Source of the DNA: Prevotellaceae bacterium UBA1720
GTDB taxonomy: Bacteria > Bacteroidota > Bacteroidia > Bacteroidales > Bacteroidaceae
Reading direction: 5' to 3'
Assembly: GCA_002317475.1 (NCBI GenBank)
Contig: DCIS01000098.1
Coordinates: 1,702-23,039 of the forward strand
Length of the DNA stretch: 21,338 nt
Below, piece by piece: positions 4,811 to 14,237 of this stretch. The notes under the pieces are model-generated. The model had not been told where the DNA came from. It searched no databases and saw nothing but the letters and a program-made list of their open reading frames with translations. The position numbers and the translations under genes were made by a program. Positions within the stretch are counted from its first letter, which is position 1. Every line of letters begins with the position of its first letter.

Positions 4811-6293
4811 ATCCTTTCAGAAGAACCTCCTGGTGAGCATTGGTGGCATCTTCCTGCTGTTTGCCATCTGTTTCTCAGTGTACCAGTATCGGAGAGAGAA
4901 GGAGTACAAGATTGATATCCTGCACTCGCGCCTTCAGATGTACAACTATGAGATGCTGCAGACGCTGGGTGAAGAGGGTCTTACCAACGACTCCCTCTTT
5001 CACGACTACGTGGCACGTCACAACGTTGAAGGTCTGCGCGTGTCAATAATCGATAATGAGGGGCGTGTGCTGCTGGACAGTCATCATGCCAATGTGGATT
5101 CGTTGGGCAACCATCTGCAACGTACAGAGATACAGCAGGCTCTGGCAAACGGTAGTGGCTACGATATCAAACGCACATCTCAATCCACACACGAGACATA
5201 CTTCTACTCGGCCACCTATTTCCCTTCTGTATCTATTCCTCCCGGGGGAGGTGCCCGTAGGGCGGAGAGGGTCTTCGTGCGTGCTGCCGTGCCCTATTCT
5301 GCCGAACTGACAGAATCGCTTAAGGCTGACAACACCTATATCTATTACACGTTAGTGCTGACCCTCCTCCTGGGCATTGCCCTCTACTGGAGTACTCGAC
5401 GTATCAGTAGGCACATAGGTTATCTGCGCGAATTTGCCGTAAAGGCTGAGGAGGGAGAGGAACTGGATCACGAACTGGAGAGACGTCTGCCAGACGATGA
5501 ATTGGGTGATATCAGTCACACCATCATCCAACTCTACTGGAAACTGCGTCACAGCGAGGAGGATAAGCAACGCATCAAACGCCAACTGACACAGAATGCC
5601 GCACATGAACTGAAGACGCCTGCTTCGAGCATCCACGGTTATCTGGAGAGCATCCTTGACAACCCTGATATGCCTGCCGACAAACGCCAGCATTTCCTGG
5701 AGCGTTGCTATGCTCAGAGTGAGCGCATGAACAAACTGCTGCAGGACATGAATACGTTGACACGCTTGGAAGCCCCCTCCATCTCCCCCGGAGAACATGA
5801 GGTACGATTGGATGTTGTTCCGATTATCAAGAATGCGCTTGAAGACAGCTCTTTACAACTTAACGAAAAGAACATAGCTGTCACACTCAACCTTCCAGCC
5901 CAAGCATCCATAAACACTCCCCTCGGGGAGATGGAGGGGGCATCTGCCCTATACAGCATTTTCCGCAACCTCGTGGATAACGCCCTTGCCTATGCTACTG
6001 GTGCAACGGAGATACGCATCACATACGAAGAGGGGGAATTTACCTTCTCGGACAATGGTTGTGGAGTCTCCCCCGAGCATCTGCCCCACCTCTTCGAACG
6101 TTTTTACCGTGTGGACAAAGGTCGCAGTCGCAAGCTCGGAGGCACTGGCCTTGGTCTTGCCATCGTAAAAAATGCTGTTGCCGCTCACGGAGGAACTACA
6201 ACAGCAGAGATGACCCCAGGTGGAGGATTGACCATTCGTTTCACATTGGAAAAAAGTGGAAAAATATGGACAAATACCTCATTTCTCAATTAA
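4788..6293 (+). CDS. Membrane sensor histidine kinase (PhoR-like by context)
   Basis: 501-residue kinase partner of the preceding regulator. The first membrane helix is about residues 13-32. A periplasmic sensing segment of about 150 residues runs to the second helix at about 184-203, followed by a HAMP-like linker. The HisKA domain has AAHELKTPAS with phospho-accepting H273. The ATPase domain has the N box FRNLVDNAL (392-400), G1 SDNGCGVSP (421-429), FERFYRVDK and G2 GGTGLGLAIV (451-460). All key residues are intact. The start at 4788 overlaps the regulator by 23 nt, implying coupled translation. Oddities are GC-rich short palindromes encoding SIPPGGGARRAE (149-160), EAPSISPGEHE and NTPLGEMEGA, which look like in-frame insertions in variable positions. 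Followed by 11-nt repeats at 6296-6339. Confidence 0.93.
   Translation: MATTLTSKSFQKNLLVSIGGIFLLFAICFSVYQYRREKEYKIDILHSRLQMYNYEMLQTLGEEGLTNDSLFHDYVARHNVEGLRVSIIDNEGRVLLDSHHANVDSLGNHLQRTEIQQALANGSGYDIKRTSQSTHETYFYSATYFPSVSIPPGGGARRAERVFVRAAVPYSAELTESLKADNTYIYYTLVLTLLLGIALYWSTRRISRHIGYLREFAVKAEEGEELDHELERRLPDDELGDISHTIIQLYWKLRHSEEDKQRIKRQLTQNAAHELKTPASSIHGYLESILDNPDMPADKRQHFLERCYAQSERMNKLLQDMNTLTRLEAPSISPGEHEVRLDVVPIIKNALEDSSLQLNEKNIAVTLNLPAQASINTPLGEMEGASALYSIFRNLVDNALAYATGATEIRITYEEGEFTFSDNGCGVSPEHLPHLFERFYRVDKGRSRKLGGTGLGLAIVKNAVAAHGGTTTAEMTPGGGLTIRFTLEKSGKIWTNTSFLN
5238..5263. repeat. GC-rich palindromes inside the kinase gene
   Basis: CCTCCC-GG-GGGAGG (5238-5251) is immediately followed by GCCC-GTA-GGGC (5253-5263). 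They encode the glycine/arginine-rich SIPPGGGARRA in the periplasmic part of the kinase. The composition is clearly different from the surrounding gene. Confidence 0.6.
5773..5789 (-). repeat. Copy 1 of a 16-nt repeat inside the kinase gene
   Basis: CCCCCTCCATCTCCCCC. Its reverse complement shares the 16-mer GGGGAGATGGAGGGGG with 5925-5940. It encodes part of EAPSISPGE between the HisKA and ATPase domains. Confidence 0.7.
5917..5940 (+). repeat. Copy 2 of the 16-nt repeat, with its own dyad
   Basis: CTCCCC-TC-GGGGAG (5917-5930) runs into the shared 16-mer at 5925-5940, which is in inverted orientation to the copy at 5773-5789. It encodes NTPLGEMEGA just before the N box. Confidence 0.7.
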
Positions 6294-6295
6294 GA

Positions 6296-6339
6296 GGCAT
6301 TACGGAACCATTACGAAGGCATTACGGAGGCATCATAAA
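6296..6339. repeat. Four 11-nt imperfect repeats after the kinase gene
   Basis: GGCATTACGGA, ACCATTACGAA, GGCATTACGGA and GGCATCATAAA follow one another with exact 11-nt spacing, starting 3 nt beyond the kinase stop. A small AAAGC-CGT-GCTTT hairpin (6337-6349) with a short T run follows and may be a weak terminator. Confidence 0.75.
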
Positions 6340-6475
6340 GCCGTGCTTTTAGGAAAAAATCTTACTTCACCAGACTTTATAACGCACTTCGCCAGGATTT
6401 GTTGTACTATGCAGACAACGCAGATGACTCGCGGAAATACGTAGGCTGTACTATTTCTCCGTCCTCTATAACACG

Positions 6476-7972
6476 CTATCTACTCCCGACGAGCTTTTTA
6501 TACCCCATCCATACTCCACATGGATCCATTGGCGGAAGATCGAATACAGTATTATACCAATGTATTTCCTGACGAACCTCCTCTATATGCCCCTCGCATC
6601 CTTCGTCAATCAAGCCTGTAGCATACAATTCCTCGATCAAAGGAAGATATTCCGAAGCACCAACTCCTACAAGAATACCTATTGCAAATGCAGCTACCGT
6701 TCCATCACAGATGGTGCGCTTTGGCAGATCTTTTTTGTATTCTTTGAGCACTTCTACTGTCATATCAACGATTTCCTGTTTGACATTAGGACAATGTTGA
6801 GCGATATGTTCAAGCAGTTCGAGTGCTACGAATTTGAACGAGTAGTAAAGTCCAGGTTCAAGCAGGAAGGACTTAAGCAGACGTGGGTTGTCCTTAACCA
6901 GTGTACACAGAACGGGATTTAGCAGATGGTCACATATATCCCCAAAGTTGTACTCCTTGAATCCTTCGCTCTGTCTCATTACCTCCAATACCACAGGAAG
7001 TGTTTCTTCGACAGTTCCAAACTTTGTCAGGAACATGAAAGCATTACCTACAATATTCCAGTTGTTGGCATCGTCCTCGTCCAGTTCATCCAAAGTCTTT
7101 CCCCTCTGGATGCCCAATTCACGAAGAACAAGATTATGAAGGTCTTCTCTTGCCTGTTCAGCAGAAAGCGACAGCACCCGCTTCATCTCTGCCTCGGTGA
7201 TTTCCTCAGTATTCTTCCTTACAATGTCTTCAATCTCAGGAAAGTGCAGTATTATCTCATTGGGATAATCCTTACCCTTGTAGGTGTACTCCATTGAAGG
7301 CACTAGCTCAAACGGATAACGCCAATCTTCCCCATCCCAATCGTCGTCCTCATCATCCCAATTATCGTCCTCATCATCCCAGTTATCATCAACTTCGTCA
7401 TCGCCAAACACTCCTATCTCTACAGTGTAGTTGCCTTTGCCGAGATTCCTTTCAAGTATTGGAATGTACCTCGAAGCCTCCAGCTTGTCCTTGGCAACAA
7501 GACAATATTCGCCATCACGACCAAAATCATACTCCAGTAGTTCAATATCATCGTTGTCTTCTTCCAGAATATACTCAGTCAAAGCAAAGTCTTTGCAAGG
7601 TGGGATTCCAGCCTCCTCGGCAAAATTCACAGCACCAAACACCCAATTGTGAGCTTCGACATACGTGATCTCCTCAAGCGAATGTACCGTGTTTCTGAAC
7701 AGCGACAGAAACTCGTCCAAATCCTCCTGGTCCACACTGAACTGCCACAGACTATCCTTTACTCCCAAGCACCATTTGTCCAGCAAATAGGCACCATACG
7801 TAAATGTTCCCTGAGGATGCTGCCGGATTACGATGACCGACATCTCCCTATCTTCAAATTGATTTTCTGACTTATAGCACTTGTACACCGGTAATTTTCT
7901 AACCTTTGTACGAATATAATCTTCGGGCTTGAATGCCTTACTCTGCTGTTTTGTATTGTTCTTCTTTGCCAT
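6476..7972 (-). CDS. Hypothetical acidic protein with a 7-residue tandem repeat
   Basis: 498 residues from the ATG at 7972 (MAKKNNTKQQSKAF). An ATG 12 nt further upstream (7984, MLHY) is possible but less typical. No signal peptide or membrane segment is visible, so it is probably cytoplasmic. The N-terminal part (about 25-120) is a mixed alpha/beta region with RKLPVYKCY and FTYGAYLLDKWCLGVKD. In the middle is an acidic low-complexity stretch of tandem DDNWDDE units (coded by about 7322-7391). The C-terminal 220 residues look all-helical, with repeats of the ALELLEHIA type that suggest a HEAT-like or DUF1186-like solenoid. I do not recognise a function. It stands alone on the minus strand, convergent with the kinase gene. 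Confidence 0.8.
   Translation of the reverse strand: MAKKNNTKQQSKAFKPEDYIRTKVRKLPVYKCYKSENQFEDREMSVIVIRQHPQGTFTYGAYLLDKWCLGVKDSLWQFSVDQEDLDEFLSLFRNTVHSLEEITYVEAHNWVFGAVNFAEEAGIPPCKDFALTEYILEEDNDDIELLEYDFGRDGEYCLVAKDKLEASRYIPILERNLGKGNYTVEIGVFGDDEVDDNWDDEDDNWDDEDDDWDGEDWRYPFELVPSMEYTYKGKDYPNEIILHFPEIEDIVRKNTEEITEAEMKRVLSLSAEQAREDLHNLVLRELGIQRGKTLDELDEDDANNWNIVGNAFMFLTKFGTVEETLPVVLEVMRQSEGFKEYNFGDICDHLLNPVLCTLVKDNPRLLKSFLLEPGLYYSFKFVALELLEHIAQHCPNVKQEIVDMTVEVLKEYKKDLPKRTICDGTVAAFAIGILVGVGASEYLPLIEELYATGLIDEGCEGHIEEVRQEIHWYNTVFDLPPMDPCGVWMGYKKLVGSR
7322..7391 (-). repeat. 21-nt in-frame tandem repeat (acidic, tryptophan-containing)
   Basis: About three copies of a 21-nt unit encode DDNWDDE, DDNWDDE and the diverged DDDWDGE. 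The unit keeps the reading frame, so copy-number change would alter length without breaking the protein. Confidence 0.75.
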
Positions 7973-8029
7973 ATAATGCAACACAAATATTACGATATCT
8001 TTCTATTCAAATTATACCCCCTCTATTAA

Positions 8030-8075
8030 TTGCACATCTCGAGTTCGTGTTGTTGAATTGGGATGTGCAAAGGTA
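8030..8075 (-). promoter_or_regulatory. Promoter and spaced dyad of the hypothetical gene
   Basis: On the minus strand TACCTTTG (8075-8068) fits the -7 consensus. It overlaps the right arm of a 9-bp inverted repeat, TTGCACATC (8030-8038) and GATGTGCAA (8062-8070). A protein binding both arms would block the promoter. Alternatively the arms form a hairpin near the 5' end of the leader. No good -33 is seen. Confidence 0.45.
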
Positions 8076-8177
8076 CTCAAAAAAATCAAGAGATACTTAT
8101 TATTACCGTAAATTCTGATAGAAAGGTGACATTTCGAACCTGCTTCGCCGATATTGCAATCCCATTACATTATGAGG

Positions 8178-8217
8178 TTGCAATTTTTTTGTATCATATC
8201 TGTAACATAGATGTAAT
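8178..8217 (+). promoter_or_regulatory. Four Pho-box-like repeats upstream of the phosphate transporter
   Basis: TTGCAAT, TTGTATC, CTGTAAC and ATGTAAT begin at 8178, 8189, 8200 and 8211, exactly 11 nt apart, separated by TTTT, ATAT and ATAG. The last two give TGTAAC-N5-TGTAAT, as found at 4011-4026. The array ends 10 nt above the -7 box and occupies the place where a -33 TTTG would be. This is the layout of an activator-dependent Pho promoter. Confidence 0.65.
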
Positions 8218-8227
8218 ATAAGCATAG

Positions 8228-8235
8228 TACTTTTG
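8228..8235 (+). promoter_or_regulatory. -7 box of the phosphate transporter operon
   Basis: TACTTTTG matches TAnnTTTG. No -33 TTTG at the right distance; the Pho-box-like repeats lie there instead. The predicted start is about 40 nt above the small ORF at 8283. Confidence 0.6.
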
Positions 8236-8282
8236 CATCACAGATTAGGGCGCAAAACATTTCCCCTAATGACAATGCAATT

Positions 8283-8396
8283 ATGACAAAAGAAAAAGCA
8301 GAGAAGATTACGAGAGTGTACAATTGGGTGAGGTTTATCATCCTTGTAGCATTCCTGCTGTTATTTGTGTTTGTAGTGACAAATGGTAATTGGTAA
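8283..8396 (+). CDS. 37-residue single-span membrane peptide
   Basis: ATG at 8283 encodes a charged N-terminus, MTKEKAEKITRVYNWVRF, followed by one strongly hydrophobic helix, IILVAFLLLFVFVV, and TNGNW. The positive-then-hydrophobic layout predicts N-in insertion in the inner membrane. It lies between the Pho-box-like promoter and the transporter, and its stop is 8 nt before the transporter ATG at 8405, so the two are on one transcript and probably coupled in translation. A small accessory subunit of the phosphate carrier, or a leader peptide, is possible. I do not recognise the family. Confidence 0.55.
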   Translation: MTKEKAEKITRVYNWVRFIILVAFLLLFVFVVTNGNW

Positions 8397-8404
8397 ATAG
8401 TAAA

Positions 8405-10489
8405 ATGGTAAATGTTATGTTTCTTGGAATTGTAATATTCCTTATTGTTCTTGCTGTGTTCGACCTTGTTGTCGGAGTGAGCAATGACGCTGTGAACTTC
8501 CTGAACTCTGCCATCGGTGCAAAGGTGGCGAAGTTCAAGACTATTGTTTTGATTGCGGCTATCGGTGTGTTTGCCGGTGCGGCAATGAGTAATGGTATGA
8601 TGGATGTGGCACGCCACGGGATCATGACACCTGCGTACTTCTCGTTCTATGACGTGATGTGTGTGTTCTTGGCGGTTATGGTGACTGATGTCATTCTGCT
8701 TGACATCTTCAATACGTTAGGTATGCCAACATCGACCACCGTCAGCATGGTATTTGAGTTACTGGGTGGTGCTTTTGCAGTGTCGGTTATCTCGATTGCA
8801 AACGGCACAACAGACGCAAATGGCGCGACATTGACTTTGGGTGACCTTCTGAATACCACAAAGGCGCTAACTTGCATCCTGGGTATCTTCCTGAGTGTGG
8901 CGGTGGCATTCTTTTTTGGCTCACTTGTGATGTGGATAGCACGCCTCATCTTCACTTTCAAGTATCCGAAAGTAGTAAGTTGGATATCACGAGCTGTAGT
9001 ACTCTTTGGCACAGGATTGCTTGCATTTTCCTTTGCCAGCAACGACCTCGTAAACTTCGTGGGCGTACCTCTCACGGGTCTTGACGCTTACAAAGATTTT
9101 ATGGCTAATGGAACAGGGGATGCCAATTCGTTTATGATGACTTCGCTGATGGAGAGTGCACATACCCCAACCCTTTACCTTGTACTGGCTGGCATGGTGA
9201 TGGTGCTATCGCTAGTCTTCTCAAAGAAGGCACAGAATGTAGTGAAGACCTCCGTAGACCTTAGCCGTCAGGATGAAGGCGACGAAATGTTTGGTTCAAG
9301 TGCTGTGGCACGAATCCTTGTTCGCAATACACAAAAGGCAGCATCTGTCATTGCAGGATTTATCCCAAAACCAGTTGGACGTTGGATTGATTCTCGCTTC
9401 AATGCAGATGTAGCCGTATTACCCGAAGGAGCCGCCTTTGACCAGATTCGCGCTGCCGTAAACCTTGTACTTGCAGGACTTTTGGTTGCATTTGGTACAA
9501 GCATGAAACTGCCACTTTCTACCACCTACGTCACCTTCATGGTGGCAATGGGTTCTTCGCTTGCCGACCGTGCATGGAGTCGCGAGAGTGCCGTGTTCCG
9601 CATTACAGGCGTATTGAGCGTTATCGGTGGGTGGTTCATCACAGCTGGAGCTGCCTTCATCATGTGTTATTTGGTTACAAATTTCTTGCACTTTGGCTCG
9701 TTCGTAGCAATGGGAATTGCCATCACACTTGCTATCTTCCTTCTCGTTCGTAGTAACCTGAAGTTCAAGGATACAACAGAAGCAAACGAAACCGACCTTC
9801 TCTTCAAGCAACTCCTTCGCACACATGACAAAACGGAATGCTGGCAACTGATTCGAATGCACGTCAACCACAATGTAGCAGACCAACTTCGGTTTACAAG
9901 GGAGTGTTACCTGAAAGTCACCAATGCATTCCTGCAAGAGGAATACCGACCTCTTCGTCAGGCAACACACGAGATAGAAACGGCACGTAAACAGCTGAAA
10001 CGTGCGCGTAGACGCGAGATAATTGGTTTCAGGAAGGTAGACCCAATCGTGGCCGCAGAGAAGAATACGTGGTACTGGGTTGCGAACAGCAATATGGAAC
10101 AAATGCTATACTGCCTGAAGCGTATCAACGACCCTTGCCGCGAGCACGTGGGCAATAATTTCACCCCGGTGGCAAGTGAAATCACATTTGACTACCTCGA
10201 CATACAGCAACAGATTACGGACATCTTCCAACAGGCAGAGCTTGTCACCTCATCATCACAGACGGACGAGGTACATACCAACTATCTTCGTAAAAAGGCA
10301 GAGCAACTGCAGAAAACTCTTTCATACTATCGTACACGCACCATAGACAGTATACAGCAGCAAAATGTCAACATCGAATCTACCACCGTATTCCTCAATA
10401 TCATCCAGGAGTCACAACAGATGCTCAGTTGTCTGCGACACACGCTCAGAGGCATACAGAAGTTGAATGCATTTGACAGGATAGGTTAG
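8405..10489 (+). CDS. PiT-family inorganic phosphate transporter with C-terminal PhoU-like domain
   Basis: 694-residue inner-membrane Pi carrier. The two PHO4 signatures are present in inverted-repeat halves: GVSNDAVNFLNSAIG near residues 24-38 and FASNDLVNFVGVPLTG near 211-226. Each carries the conserved ND pair of the substrate path, with about ten hydrophobic helices to about residue 450. The remaining 230 residues are soluble and helical, beginning around LLFKQLLRTHDKTE and rich in Gln/Arg/Glu. This resembles the PhoU-like regulatory tail of Bacteroidota PiT proteins, whereas E. coli Pit is about 500 residues. I use the ATG at 8405 rather than the in-frame TTG at 8390 inside the preceding ORF. 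Pho-box-like repeats upstream suggest induction on phosphate starvation. It ends 22 nt before a strong terminator. Confidence 0.93.
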   Translation: MVNVMFLGIVIFLIVLAVFDLVVGVSNDAVNFLNSAIGAKVAKFKTIVLIAAIGVFAGAAMSNGMMDVARHGIMTPAYFSFYDVMCVFLAVMVTDVILLDIFNTLGMPTSTTVSMVFELLGGAFAVSVISIANGTTDANGATLTLGDLLNTTKALTCILGIFLSVAVAFFFGSLVMWIARLIFTFKYPKVVSWISRAVVLFGTGLLAFSFASNDLVNFVGVPLTGLDAYKDFMANGTGDANSFMMTSLMESAHTPTLYLVLAGMVMVLSLVFSKKAQNVVKTSVDLSRQDEGDEMFGSSAVARILVRNTQKAASVIAGFIPKPVGRWIDSRFNADVAVLPEGAAFDQIRAAVNLVLAGLLVAFGTSMKLPLSTTYVTFMVAMGSSLADRAWSRESAVFRITGVLSVIGGWFITAGAAFIMCYLVTNFLHFGSFVAMGIAITLAIFLLVRSNLKFKDTTEANETDLLFKQLLRTHDKTECWQLIRMHVNHNVADQLRFTRECYLKVTNAFLQEEYRPLRQATHEIETARKQLKRARRREIIGFRKVDPIVAAEKNTWYWVANSNMEQMLYCLKRINDPCREHVGNNFTPVASEITFDYLDIQQQITDIFQQAELVTSSSQTDEVHTNYLRKKAEQLQKTLSYYRTRTIDSIQQQNVNIESTTVFLNIIQESQQMLSCLRHTLRGIQKLNAFDRIG

Positions 10490-10510
10490 ACACAAAACAG
10501 TCACAAATAA

Positions 10511-10542
10511 AAGCGACCGAGAAACATGTTCCTCGGTCGCTT
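10511..10542. terminator. Bidirectional terminator between the PiT gene and frdB
   Basis: AAGCGACCGAG (10511-10521) pairs with CTCGGTCGCTT (10532-10542) around a 10-nt loop. It is followed by TTTATTATA on the plus strand and TTTTATTTG on the minus strand. It serves the two convergent operons that end at 10489 and 10564. Confidence 0.9.
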
Positions 10543-10563
10543 TATTATATATAAGGAAATACC

Positions 10564-11322
10564 TTAGTCCTTCAACTTAGCCCAGATGAACTCGCGATTA
10601 AGGCGAGCGATGTTGGCGATAGACTCACACTTGGGGCAAACAGCCTCACAAGCACGGGTGTTGGTACAGTTACCGAAGCCCAGCTCGTCCATCTTAGCCA
10701 CCATAGCCTTAGCACGCTTTGCAGCCTCCACCTGACCCTGAGGAAGCAGTGCGAACTGACTAACCTTAGAGCTAACGAAGAGCATTGCAGAGCCATTCTT
10801 ACATGCTGCGACACAAGCACCACAACCAATGCAGGTAGCGCAGTCCATAGCCTCGTCTGCTGCCTCCTTAGAAATAAGGATAGCGTTAGCATCCTGAGCC
10901 TGACCTGTACGTACGGTGGTATAACCACCAGCCTGCATGATCTTATCGAAGGCGGTACGGTCTACCATACAGTCCTTGATAACGGGGAAACCTGCAGAAC
11001 GCCAAGGCTCAACGGTGATGGTGTCACCATCGTTGAACTTACGCATGTAGAGCTGACAGGTGGTAGCACCACGCTCGGTCTTACCGTGAGGTGTACCGTT
11101 GATGTAGAGTGAGCACATACCGCAGATACCCTCGCGGCAGTCGTGGTCAAACACGAAAGGCTCCTTACCCTCATTGATGAGCTCCTCGTTCATGATATCG
11201 AGAGCCTCAAGGAATGAAGTATCGTCTGGAATATTCTTCAATTCGTGGGTATCGAAGTGGCCCTTATCCTTAGGACCATTCTGCTTCCAGAACTTAACTG
11301 TTACTGAAATATTTTTTGCCAT
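10564..11322 (-). CDS. frdB: Fumarate reductase / succinate dehydrogenase iron-sulfur subunit
   Basis: 252-residue electron-transfer subunit that passes electrons between the cytochrome b and the flavoprotein through three clusters. The [2Fe-2S] ligands are C62, C67, C70 (CREGICGMC) and C89. The second set is C161, C164, C167 (CATCIGC) and C174. The third set is C219, C225, C229 and C232 (CEAVCPKC). All ligands for three clusters can be assigned. It is last in the C-A-B operon, starting 26 nt after frdA. Codon use is strongly restricted, as in highly expressed genes. In these anaerobes the complex is known to work mainly as a menaquinol:fumarate reductase (genetically shown in Bacteroides fragilis), hence frd; sdhB is the equivalent name. 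Confidence 0.96.
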   Translation of the reverse strand: MAKNISVTVKFWKQNGPKDKGHFDTHELKNIPDDTSFLEALDIMNEELINEGKEPFVFDHDCREGICGMCSLYINGTPHGKTERGATTCQLYMRKFNDGDTITVEPWRSAGFPVIKDCMVDRTAFDKIMQAGGYTTVRTGQAQDANAILISKEAADEAMDCATCIGCGACVAACKNGSAMLFVSSKVSQFALLPQGQVEAAKRAKAMVAKMDELGFGNCTNTRACEAVCPKCESIANIARLNREFIWAKLKD

Positions 11323-11348
11323 AATAAATCTTTAGGATTAAGGGGTTA

Positions 11349-13331
<1,983 letters not shown>

Positions 13332-13374
13332 AGTATATTCAATTATTCGATTGTGTTAATAAAATAGGGAGCTA

Positions 13375-14085
13375 TTACATGATTGCTCCGTGGAAGTCAC
13401 CAAGTGCGCAGAATGCAACTGCCACAGCAACGAACATCAGAACGAGGAGGGTGCTGTAGATGTTGCTAATGCAACGCCAGCGGTTGAACCATACCTTGCC
13501 ACTGAAACCGAGGGTCTGCATAGAACTCCAGAGACCATGAGTCAGGTGGAACCACAATGCTGCCAACCAAACGAGGTAGATAGCGGTGTAGATGTAACCA
13601 CAAGTGCTTGCCTCCTTGCCACCATGGAAAGTGTAAACGATCCAAGCATAACCATCTGCTGCACCAGCAACCTGATCCTCAATGCCTGCCAACTCAGCAA
13701 ACATCATGTGGAACCAGAAGTTGTACAGGTGAAGAACCAAACCCAGAACAACGATGATACCCAGAACGAGCATGTTCTGACTAGCCCACTCTACCTTCTC
13801 GGGCTTGTTGGTGACTGCATAAGCATTGTTACCACGAGCCTTCTTGTTCTGCATAGTCAGCCAGAAAGCATACACAAAATGGAGCACTACTAGTGCAGCA
13901 AGACCTGCTGTTGCAACCAGCGCATACCAGTTGGCTCCCAGCATCTCACAAACCCAGTTGTATCCTGAAGCAGAGAACAGAGATACAACATTCATCAGGC
14001 CGTGGAATGTCAAAAACAGGATAAGCGCAACGCCACTAACGGACATCACAACCTTCCTACCGATTGATGAATCACATAACCACAT
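13375..14085 (-). CDS. frdC: Fumarate reductase / succinate dehydrogenase cytochrome b subunit
   Basis: 236-residue membrane anchor with five predicted helices (about 12-35, 54-78, 103-128, 163-187, 207-228). Histidines within helices, H28, H69, H119/H126 and H180/H183, provide candidates for the four axial ligands of two b hemes, as in the Wolinella-type diheme enzyme. The single anchor subunit separates it from E. coli frdCD. First gene of the operon, 43 nt before frdA, with a promoter at 14238-14269 and a leader of about 145 nt. It oxidises menaquinol and delivers electrons to FrdB. Confidence 0.94.
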   Translation of the reverse strand: MWLCDSSIGRKVVMSVSGVALILFLTFHGLMNVVSLFSASGYNWVCEMLGANWYALVATAGLAALVVLHFVYAFWLTMQNKKARGNNAYAVTNKPEKVEWASQNMLVLGIIVVLGLVLHLYNFWFHMMFAELAGIEDQVAGAADGYAWIVYTFHGGKEASTCGYIYTAIYLVWLAALWFHLTHGLWSSMQTLGFSGKVWFNRWRCISNIYSTLLVLMFVAVAVAFCALGDFHGAIM

Positions 14086-14171
14086 AAAATGATTGTTTTA
14101 AAAAGTTATTAATTAAAGTTTATTTGTTTTTCTTTCCGTTGATTTTCGCTTTGATTGGTTCGGCATAAAAG

Positions 14172-14197
14172 CCATTTATAATGGGTTTGGATACCCA
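14172..14197 (-). promoter_or_regulatory. Two overlapping hairpins in the frd leader
   Basis: In the minus-strand transcript, TGGGT/ACCCA (14197-14193 with 14186-14182) and CCATT/AATGG (14184-14180 with 14176-14172) share bases, so only one can form at a time. The second is followed by CTTTTATG. This could be an attenuator-like switch; the stems are only 5 bp. Confidence 0.3.
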
Positions 14198-14237
14198 CTT
14201 TTAGGTAATCTCCTATGTTAAATTAGGTATAACAGCG

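Noticed and set aside
8390..8404. TTG start of the PiT gene at 8390
   Set aside because: It lies inside the end of the 37-residue ORF; the ATG at 8405 directly precedes the hydrophobic helix and is the more usual start codon.
9419..10102. 227-codon minus-strand open frame inside the PiT gene
   Set aside because: Shadow frame, cysteine-rich and without recognisable features; the PiT frame is well supported.
13390..13893. 167-codon open frame opposite frdC
   Set aside because: Shadow of the cytochrome b gene, without a promoter or protein-like motifs.
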